From contig SLFZ01000039.1 of assembly GCA_007123975.1 (NCBI GenBank), forward strand, positions 1-5,587: a stretch of DNA of 5,587 nt. Direction: 5' to 3'. How positions within the stretch are numbered: the stretch's first letter is position 1; each line of letters begins with the position of its first letter. The stretch comes from Candidatus Izemoplasma sp. (lineage in GTDB: Bacteria; Bacillota_I; Bacilli_A; Izemoplasmatales; Izemoplasmataceae). The notes under the pieces are model-generated. The model was not told the origin of the DNA. It was given only the letters and a program-made list of their open reading frames with translations, and ran no database searches. Positions 1-4,752 of the stretch are shown in pieces. Both the position numbers and the translations under genes were made by a program.

Positions 1-95
1 CCGACACCGGATCCAACAGATCCTGATCCGACACCAGACCCGACACCGGATCCAACAGATCCTGATCCGACACCAGACCCGACACCGGATCCAAC
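1..95 (+). repeat. 39-bp tandem repeat encoding a Pro-Thr-Asp linker
   Basis: Two perfect 39-bp copies (1-39 and 40-78) are followed by a third that matches for 17 bases (79-95) and then drifts into related Pro-Thr-Asp codons up to about base 123. The unit is 13 codons, so copy-number change keeps the reading frame. It encodes PTPDPTDPDPTPD, a rigid, extended, negatively charged spacer of the kind that separates domains or holds surface proteins away from the cell wall. The array reaches the left edge, so the total copy number is unknown. Confidence 0.9.
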
Positions 96-2343
96 CACTC
101 CAGACCCAACAGACCCTGATCCTGCCGAAGAAGCCGCTCAGGCTGTCATCAGCGGTTGGGATGGCACCTTCACGGTCGTTACTGGTGTGATGGACAACAT
201 GGACATGGAAGATGCGTTCACCATCACGTTCACGCTTGATGCGTTGCTTGAAGATGACTGGGGCGAATACAGTGCCCTCATTGAGAGCTCTGCACAATAC
301 CTTTTCCATGAAGGCGTCGCGCATGTGCTCTTAACACACGAAGGCACCATTGAGATGGATGGCATGGTAGAATCGCTCACCTTGAAACAGCTTTTCGTCA
401 TCCACGAAGACCGCGTTGAAATCTATCTCCATTTCGGCATGCTGATGACGATGTTGATGGAAGAAATCGACACAGAAGAAGACCTTGATGTGGACCTCAT
501 TGCGTTGCTTGACATCCACGACGGATGGATTAAGTTCACGTTCGAGGACTCGATGCAAAACATCGTTGAACTTGCGCTGCTTGAAACCATTCTCACGGAA
601 CTAAGCTACATGGAAATGATTGAGGCAATGCTTGAAGACATGCTTGGCGAAATGGAAGAGCTCGACATGTCGCTCGAAGAACTTGAGGATATGCTTGCGT
701 ACATTGAAGAAAACTTTGCGCGTTTCTTCGACCCCGCGTACTATCATGCACACGATGACATGGACATGACCATCGGCATGACCGATGTGTTCCATGTTGT
801 GCTTTCCATGCAACTGAACGCGGACATGCTTGCGGCCATCATTGTCGATGCGACCGATGAAATCTTTGACATGCTCGCATACTTTGACATCATGGACGTC
901 GATGCGGATCCACACATGGAACGCCTTGATGAAATGTTTGTCAAAGACATGATTAACTCCATCGGCATGACGATGCCGGCCATCGAATGGATTTACGATC
1001 CGCTTGATCCAACACACATGACCGTGCGCCTTGACTTAACGGAAACCTTTAACAGCCTCTTTGAAGAAGATTTTGATGAAGACCCAATTACCATGCACCG
1101 TTTCATCATCATCATCACCATGCATGAAGGCGCCGACATTGACGTGCCCGACACCTACAACGACGTCAATGAAATGGTTGCCGAATTCACGAAGTTCATG
1201 ACCTTTACCGAGTTCTTGCGCATTGGTGGAGAGTATGCCTTTGGTTCTGATGAAGGCGTCTACACTTTGCAAGATTTCTACGATGAAGGCGCAGCTTACG
1301 ATCAGTTTATTCCTTTAAAATATTTGCTTGACACCGAACTGTCGACCTTCACCGTCACCGACGACGACGTCATCATCAACATGATTTACGTCGATGGCGA
1401 ACCGATGTTCACCGCACCGGTATCGCTGATGGACATCATGGTTATGCTCGGCTTTGACCCCGATGACCCAGAAGGGGATTTTGATGCAGACTTTAGCCGT
1501 GCCACCATGCTTGCGATTATCGCGCATTACGATGACGACACCTTCCACTTAACCCGTTGGTTTGCCATCATTATCGCCGAAGCCATGGAAGACATGATTT
1601 GGGATATGGAAACCCGCGAGTTCACCGATGAAATTTACGACCTATACGATGCCATATGGGATTTCTGTGATGAGGCCGACGCGGAAACGTACACATTGTA
1701 CTGTGAGATTGATTGGAACATGTACCAAGGAGCAGCTGGAATCATCGACGCCGACCTTATCAGCGCGTATTTCACGCCAAGCGAAGATTTTGAGTTTTAT
1801 GCCTGGCTCAACGAAAACTATATGTGGGAGATTGTCGCCATGAACGACAACTTCATTACCTGGGGCTCCATTTACGATGTGATTTGGAACACGTCCTCAC
1901 GCCTCCCTGAAGATTCACTTGAAGACTTAATTGATTGGCTTGACTGGGAACACCGCGCCCGCGACATCAACCGGGCAAATTTCATTAACGATGTGCACAA
2001 CCTTGAGACCGCGCTCATCATCTTCTGCGGAGAAGCCGACGCTGAAACCTTCGACATGTACTGTACTTATGACATGATGGAATGGACCGGCGCACCTTTC
2101 ATCCTAGAACCTGAAGACATCGAGCACCTCTTTGTGCCGGATGTTGAAAGTTTCGATTTCCGTGCTTGGATGAATGAAACAGGCTCTTTCGAAGTGGTCA
2201 TTCTAACTGACTACCATGCTTATTATGGTTTAATCAGTAACGCCGAATGGATGTTCTTCAATGCCGATCATGATGACACTATAGAAGACATGATGGCCAT
2301 CCAAGATTGGGAAAATCGCCTCGGAGACTACAACAACGATTAA
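1..2343 (+). CDS. Large acidic Met-rich, Lys-poor probable surface protein (3' part, 5' end outside window)
   Basis: An open frame runs from base 1 to TAA at 2341-2343 (780 residues visible). The first possible internal start (GTG 187) has no convincing ribosome binding site, and the same frame upstream encodes an orderly Pro-Thr-Asp linker, so the true start lies outside the window. Layout: Pro/Thr/Asp repeat linker (residues about 1-41), a short Ala-rich joint, then a long region of alternating likely beta strands and Met/Leu/Glu-rich helices, ending in two 120-residue repeats (1621-2340). After base 187 I count only 5 Lys and 15 Arg in 718 residues against a great excess of Asp and Glu, so the pI must be very low. 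The only four Cys lie in the C-terminal repeats. No enzyme motif or transmembrane segment is visible. A Pro-Thr-Asp linker plus acidity is typical of exported Gram-positive surface proteins, but the signal peptide and any anchor would be outside the window. I do not recognise the family. Coding status is certain; export is inference. Confidence 0.9.
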   Translation, partial: PTPDPTDPDPTPDPTPDPTDPDPTPDPTPDPTTPDPTDPDPAEEAAQAVISGWDGTFTVVTGVMDNMDMEDAFTITFTLDALLEDDWGEYSALIESSAQYLFHEGVAHVLLTHEGTIEMDGMVESLTLKQLFVIHEDRVEIYLHFGMLMTMLMEEIDTEEDLDVDLIALLDIHDGWIKFTFEDSMQNIVELALLETILTELSYMEMIEAMLEDMLGEMEELDMSLEELEDMLAYIEENFARFFDPAYYHAHDDMDMTIGMTDVFHVVLSMQLNADMLAAIIVDATDEIFDMLAYFDIMDVDADPHMERLDEMFVKDMINSIGMTMPAIEWIYDPLDPTHMTVRLDLTETFNSLFEEDFDEDPITMHRFIIIITMHEGADIDVPDTYNDVNEMVAEFTKFMTFTEFLRIGGEYAFGSDEGVYTLQDFYDEGAAYDQFIPLKYLLDTELSTFTVTDDDVIINMIYVDGEPMFTAPVSLMDIMVMLGFDPDDPEGDFDADFSRATMLAIIAHYDDDTFHLTRWFAIIIAEAMEDMIWDMETREFTDEIYDLYDAIWDFCDEADAETYTLYCEIDWNMYQGAAGIIDADLISAYFTPSEDFEFYAWLNENYMWEIVAMNDNFITWGSIYDVIWNTSSRLPEDSLEDLIDWLDWEHRARDINRANFINDVHNLETALIIFCGEADAETFDMYCTYDMMEWTGAPFILEPEDIEHLFVPDVESFDFRAWMNETGSFEVVILTDYHAYYGLISNAEWMFFNADHDDTIEDMMAIQDWENRLGDYNND
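1621..2340 (+). repeat. Two tandem 120-residue protein repeats at the C-terminus of the acidic protein
   Basis: Codons 1621-1980 and 1981-2340 encode two homologous units of 120 residues each, with one-residue offsets inside. The clearest match is FCDEADAETYTLYC (Cys codons at 1666 and 1702) against FCGEADAETFDMYC (Cys codons at 2026 and 2062), exactly 360 bp apart. Other shared points are the Gly-Ala pair just after the second Cys, a Phe-x-Pro step, an Ala-Trp-(Leu/Met)-Asn-Glu motif, and an Asp-Trp-Glu followed by an Arg-containing tail. Each unit has a Cys-x11-Cys pair and these are the only Cys in the visible protein, which suggests one disulfide per domain. The second unit ends exactly at the stop codon. 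Divergence is high, so this is an old domain duplication. Confidence 0.85.
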
Positions 2344-2351
2344 CGCACCGT

Positions 2352-2382
2352 AAGGGACGCAAAATGCGTCCCTTTTTCTTTT
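2352..2382 (+). terminator. Rho-independent terminator of the acidic-protein gene
   Basis: A perfect 10-bp stem (AAGGGACGCA 2352-2361 with TGCGTCCCTT 2365-2374) closes a 3-base AAA loop and runs into a T-rich tail (TTTTTCTTTT, 2373-2382). It starts 8 bases after the TAA at 2341-2343. It separates this gene from the promoter of the next operon, which begins 11 bases further on. Confidence 0.95.
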
Positions 2383-2393
2383 CCGAAAAAGCA

Positions 2394-2423
2394 TTGACAA
2401 CGCTTACATTTGCACAGTATAAT
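2394..2423 (+). promoter_or_regulatory. Sigma-70/sigma-A promoter of the lysine fermentation operon
   Basis: A perfect -35 box TTGACA (2394-2399) and a perfect -10 box TATAAT (2418-2423) are separated by 18 bp. The expected transcription start is about G2430 or G2431, right at the beginning of the riboswitch P1 strand, which independently supports the placement. With both hexamers at consensus, initiation is probably strong, leaving control mainly to the riboswitch downstream. No operator-like inverted repeat is obvious over the core promoter. Confidence 0.9.
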
Positions 2424-2430
2424 GACGGTG

Positions 2431-2606
2431 GAAAGCTGTACAGAGGAGCGATGCGTTGGTATTTTCCGTCGGCTTCTGAGTCGGGTGCTCAGGTGGAAAA
2501 GAAGGAGCGCGTCGCCGAAGGTTTTCATCACGCCCGGTGATGAAATCTGGGGGTTTCGGGCACACCGAAACCACTGCCATTTATTAAAAATGGAGAGCTG
2601 TTTTTC
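2431..2606 (+). promoter_or_regulatory. Lysine riboswitch (L-box / LYS element) aptamer
   Basis: The leader carries the L-box signatures in order: AGAGGAGCG (2442-2450), GTCGCCGAAG (2511-2520), CTGGGGG (2547-2553), ACTGCC (2573-2578) and GGAGAGC (2592-2598). All helices can be drawn. P1 is ACAG 2440-2443 with CTGT 2598-2601, possibly extended by GAAA 2431-2434 with TTTC 2603-2606 across a bulge. P2 base is 2448-2455 with 2508-2515 (8 bp, one G-U); P2 middle is 2462-2467 with 2495-2500; P2 tip is 2476-2480 with 2488-2492. P3 is 2523-2530 with 2538-2545. P4 is 2552-2559 with 2565-2572. P5 is 2577-2582 with 2588-2593. Loops L2 (2481-2487) and L3 (2531-2537) are complementary over 6 bp, the kissing interaction known for this class. 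It is the leader of a lysine-degradation operon, and its P1 3' strand is shared with a terminator, so an ON switch is inferred. Confidence 0.95.
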
Positions 2607-2634
2607 GTTAGAAAAACGGCTCTTTGCTTATTTT
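2594..2634 (+). terminator. Riboswitch-controlled intrinsic terminator
   Basis: A 13-bp stem pairs 2594-2606 (AGAGCTGTTTTTC) with 2611-2623 (GAAAAACGGCTCT), with one G-U pair and a GTTA loop. A T-rich but interrupted tail follows (TTTGCTTATTTT, 2623-2634). The 5' arm takes in the P1 3' strand (2598-2601) and part of the conserved GGAGAG core, so the hairpin cannot coexist with the folded aptamer. No separate antiterminator element lies between aptamer and terminator. The interrupted T-run suggests incomplete termination without lysine. Confidence 0.85.
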
Positions 2635-2652
2635 ATGAGACGAGGTGAAACG

Positions 2653-3072
2653 ATGATTCAAACGATGAAAGTCGGCGACCGTAGAACGCTGCGTCGCGTC
2701 ATTACGCAAGAGGATGTAAGGCGGTTTGGCGAGGTCACCGGCGACACCAATCCAGCGCATTTCGACGAGGCGTACGCGTCGACCACGCGGTTTAAAAAAC
2801 CGATTGTCCACGGCATGTTTGTCGGGTCGCTCTTTTCGAAGATTTTTGGCATGAATTATCCCGGCAAAGGCACGATTTACTGTTCGCAGTCGTTGACGTT
2901 TTTAAAGCCCGTGTATCCCGGAAGCCCCTTGACGATTGAAGTGGTTGTTAAAAGGATTGACGTTGAGAAAAACCGAGCCTATTTTGACACGCTTATCCAC
3001 GACGCCGCCGGCGACCTTGTGGTCAAAGGCGAAGCCATGGTGATGCCACCGAAGGAGCGTGCGCATGGATAA
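2653..3072 (+). CDS. MaoC-like (R)-specific enoyl-CoA hydratase (PhaJ type)
   Basis: A 139-residue single hot-dog-fold protein, the usual size of PhaJ-type hydratases, which interconvert crotonyl-CoA (and other short trans-2-enoyl-CoAs) and (R)-3-hydroxyacyl-CoA in the cytoplasm. The hydratase motif is plain: GDTNPAH at residues 30-36 puts the catalytic Asp at 31 and His at 36, the positions known in PhaJ, followed by a His-Gly (HGM) in the family's usual position. ATG 2653 is chosen because GAGGTG (2642-2647) sits 5 bases upstream; in-frame starts further up would run through the riboswitch and terminator. It is the first gene of the operon, and its stop overlaps the atoD start by 8 bp. The standard lysine pathway does not need this enzyme. 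It may feed acetoacetyl-CoA-derived (R)-3-hydroxybutyryl-CoA into crotonyl-CoA, or the reverse. The family is secure; the substrate is inferred from neighbours. Confidence 0.9.
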   Translation: MIQTMKVGDRRTLRRVITQEDVRRFGEVTGDTNPAHFDEAYASTTRFKKPIVHGMFVGSLFSKIFGMNYPGKGTIYCSQSLTFLKPVYPGSPLTIEVVVKRIDVEKNRAYFDTLIHDAAGDLVVKGEAMVMPPKERAHG

Positions 3073-3712
3073 AACGATTGATAAGCAGGCGTTTATGGCG
3101 CTTTTACACGACAACCAAACCATCATGGTCGGTGGGTTCATGGCGTGCGGCACACCCGAGACGCTGATCGACTGGGTCGTTGAATCGGGCGTTGGCAATT
3201 TGACAATCATTTGCAACGATGCCGGCTTTAAAGACCGCGGCGTCGGAAAACTCATCGCCAACGACCAAGTGAAAACCTTGATTGCCTCACACATCGGTCT
3301 AAACCCCGAAGCCGGAGCGCACATGAGCGCCGGAACGATGCAGTGCGAGCTCGTGCCGCAAGGCACCCTTGCCGAACGCATCCGTGCGCATGGTGCCGGG
3401 CTTGGTGGAATTTTAACCCCAACCGGTGTCGGCACCATCGTTGAAGAAGGCAAACGCGTGATTGAAACCGATGGGACAAAGTATTTGCTAGAACTCCCCT
3501 TAGGCGCTGACTTGGCCCTCATCGACGCTCGCGTGGCCGACCGACATGGCAACCTCGTGTACGACAAAACGGCACGGAATTTCAACCCTGTGATGGCCAT
3601 GGCAGCGAAAACGGTCGTGGCGCTTGCGCATGAGACCACCGCCACCCTTGACCCGGAAAACGTTGTGACACCGCACGTGCTTGTCGATCACATTGTCAAG
3701 GAGGTAGGCTAA
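3065..3712 (+). CDS. atoD: Acetate/butyrate-acetoacetate CoA-transferase, alpha subunit
   Basis: A 215-residue protein, normal for the A subunit of class I (SCOT/AtoDA type) 3-oxoacid CoA-transferases. Residues 16-31 match the family's first signature exactly: Asp-Asn, x2, three hydrophobics, GGF, x3, Gly-x-Pro (GGFMACGTP at 23-31). The subunit pairs with AtoA. In this operon the expected reaction is butyryl-CoA + acetoacetate to butyrate + acetoacetyl-CoA, which releases butyrate and recovers the acetoacetate made by Kce. ATG 3065 is preferred over GTG 3059 because GAAGGAG (3051-3057) lies 7 bases before the ATG and only 1 before the GTG. It overlaps the maoC-like stop by 8 bp (ATGGATAA), and its own TAA overlaps the atoA ATG by one base, so coupled translation is likely. 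The CoA acceptor and donor are inferred from context; the family is certain. Confidence 0.95.
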   Translation: MDKTIDKQAFMALLHDNQTIMVGGFMACGTPETLIDWVVESGVGNLTIICNDAGFKDRGVGKLIANDQVKTLIASHIGLNPEAGAHMSAGTMQCELVPQGTLAERIRAHGAGLGGILTPTGVGTIVEEGKRVIETDGTKYLLELPLGADLALIDARVADRHGNLVYDKTARNFNPVMAMAAKTVVALAHETTATLDPENVVTPHVLVDHIVKEVG

Positions 3713-4359
3713 TGGACGCCAAAACCATCATCGCACGACGCGTCGCTCAGGAACTGTCTGATGGCGACCTTGTGAACCTCGGAATCGGCCTACCGACTCT
3801 CGTCGCAAACCATATTCCAGATCATATTCATGTGCATTTGCAAAGCGAAAACGGCTTGATTGGACTCGGGCCGCAACCGACAGAAGACAAGGTTGATAAA
3901 AACCTTACCAACGCTGGTGCGGAGTACGTCACGTTAAAAGAAGGTGGCATGTATTTCGACTCAGTGACGTCCTTTGGCATCATTCGCGGCGGCCATGTGG
4001 ACGTGACCGTGCTCGGCGCGCTTGAAGTTGATCAGCACGGCTCGCTTGCCAGCTGGATTATCCCGGGCAAACTCGTGCCCGGCATGGGTGGCGCAATGGA
4101 TCTTGTGGTCGGCGCGAAGAAAGTCATTGTCGCAACGACCCACACCAACAAGGGTCGTCCGAAAATCAAAGCGGCCTGTAGTTTGCCTTTAACCGCGAAA
4201 GAAGAAGTTGACATGATCGTCACCGAACTCGGGGTGTTCCACGTGAATGAAGACGGGCTTCACCTCGTCGAACGCCACCCGGACATCAGCATCGAAACCA
4301 TCATCGAACAAACCGACGCGCCCTTGATTGTTGGCGACGTTAAACTCATGGAGGTGTGA
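3712..4359 (+). CDS. atoA: Acetate/butyrate-acetoacetate CoA-transferase, beta subunit
   Basis: A 215-residue protein, normal for the B subunit of class I CoA-transferases. The second family signature LQSENGLIG is at residues 43-51, and Glu46 is the catalytic residue that forms the glutamyl-CoA thioester. The N-terminal GIGLPT (24-29) and the central GAMDLV segment are also typical. The start ATG shares its A with the atoD stop (TAATG) and follows AAGGAGGT (3698-3705), a near-perfect ribosome binding site at 6-base spacing, so the two subunits should be made in equal amounts. With AtoD it completes the CoA transfer from butyryl-CoA to acetoacetate. It ends in TGA, so TGA is a stop in this organism. 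No key residue is missing. Confidence 0.96.
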   Translation: MDAKTIIARRVAQELSDGDLVNLGIGLPTLVANHIPDHIHVHLQSENGLIGLGPQPTEDKVDKNLTNAGAEYVTLKEGGMYFDSVTSFGIIRGGHVDVTVLGALEVDQHGSLASWIIPGKLVPGMGGAMDLVVGAKKVIVATTHTNKGRPKIKAACSLPLTAKEEVDMIVTELGVFHVNEDGLHLVERHPDISIETIIEQTDAPLIVGDVKLMEV

Positions 4360-4362
4360 TTC

Positions 4363-4752
4363 ATGAAAGTCACCCATAAACTCAGACTCTCTCAAGCCGA
4401 CGCCCACTACGGTGGTAACCTCGTCGATGGCGCCCGTGTTTTAGCGCTCTTTGGCGATGTCGCCACGGAACTTCTCATTCGCCACGATGGCGATGAAGGG
4501 CTGTTTCGCGCCTACGATTCCGTCGACTTTTTGGCGCCGCTATACGCCGGCGACATCGTCGAAGTCGAAGGCGAAATAACCCGCGCCGGGTCCACCAGCC
4601 GCGCAATGCGTTTTGAAGCGCGTAAAATCATCGCCCCACGCACCGACCTATCCGAAAGTGCCGCCGAGGTCCTCACCACCCCCATCGTCGTCGCGAAGGC
4701 CACCGGAACCTGCATTGTGCCCAAAGATAAACAACGTGATGTCAATGGATAA
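4363..4752 (+). CDS. kal: 3-aminobutyryl-CoA ammonia-lyase
   Basis: A 129-residue hot-dog-fold protein. Kal removes ammonia from L-3-aminobutyryl-CoA to give crotonyl-CoA, a late step of lysine fermentation. Recognition rests on overall resemblance to the Kal family: a GGNLVDGARVLALFGDVATE stretch (18-37), DGDEGLF (43-49), FLAPLYAGD (56-64), then a TSRAMRFEARK segment, together with its place directly before kce. ATG 4363 is 3 bases after the atoA stop, with GGAGGTG (4350-4356) at 6-base spacing inside the end of atoA. The TAA at 4750-4752 overlaps the kce start by 8 bp. Its substrate is the product of Kce and its product feeds butyryl-CoA dehydrogenase, which is not in this window. Being a small hot-dog protein it could be mistaken for a thioesterase, but sequence and context favour Kal. 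Confidence 0.93.
   Translation: MKVTHKLRLSQADAHYGGNLVDGARVLALFGDVATELLIRHDGDEGLFRAYDSVDFLAPLYAGDIVEVEGEITRAGSTSRAMRFEARKIIAPRTDLSESAAEVLTTPIVVAKATGTCIVPKDKQRDVNG

Noticed and set aside
1..123. CRISPR array or intergenic satellite
   Set aside because: The repeats are directly adjacent without spacers, are a multiple of three long, and are in frame with a long coding region.
187..189. GTG 187 as the real start of the acidic protein
   Set aside because: The same frame is open to the left edge with a structured Pro-Thr-Asp repeat, and no convincing ribosome binding site precedes it.
601..1017. His-rich minus-strand open frame of 138 residues opposite the acidic protein
   Set aside because: The His and Val richness is the reverse complement of abundant Met (ATG) and Asp (GAC/GAT) codons on the plus strand. 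It is not an independent metal-binding protein.
2410..2652. In-frame upstream extension of the MaoC-like gene from TTG 2410, giving 220 residues
   Set aside because: It begins inside the promoter spacer, ahead of the expected transcript start, and runs through the riboswitch and terminator. The added residues resemble nothing in the MaoC family, and ATG 2653 has a ribosome binding site and places the catalytic Asp and His at the family positions.
3059..3064. GTG 3059 as the atoD start
   Set aside because: GAAGGAG (3051-3057) is only one base away, too close for initiation; ATG 3065 has proper spacing.
2902..3645. 247-residue minus-strand open frame opposite the MaoC-like gene and atoD
   Set aside because: It is a shadow of two clear plus-strand enzyme genes, with low-complexity Ser/Ala/Arg-rich sequence, no family resemblance and no promoter or ribosome binding site.
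4613..4744. Upstream extension of kce from base 4613
   Set aside because: It lies wholly inside kal in another frame, is Pro/Ser-rich, and would shift Glu14, His46 and His48 away from the known Kce numbering.
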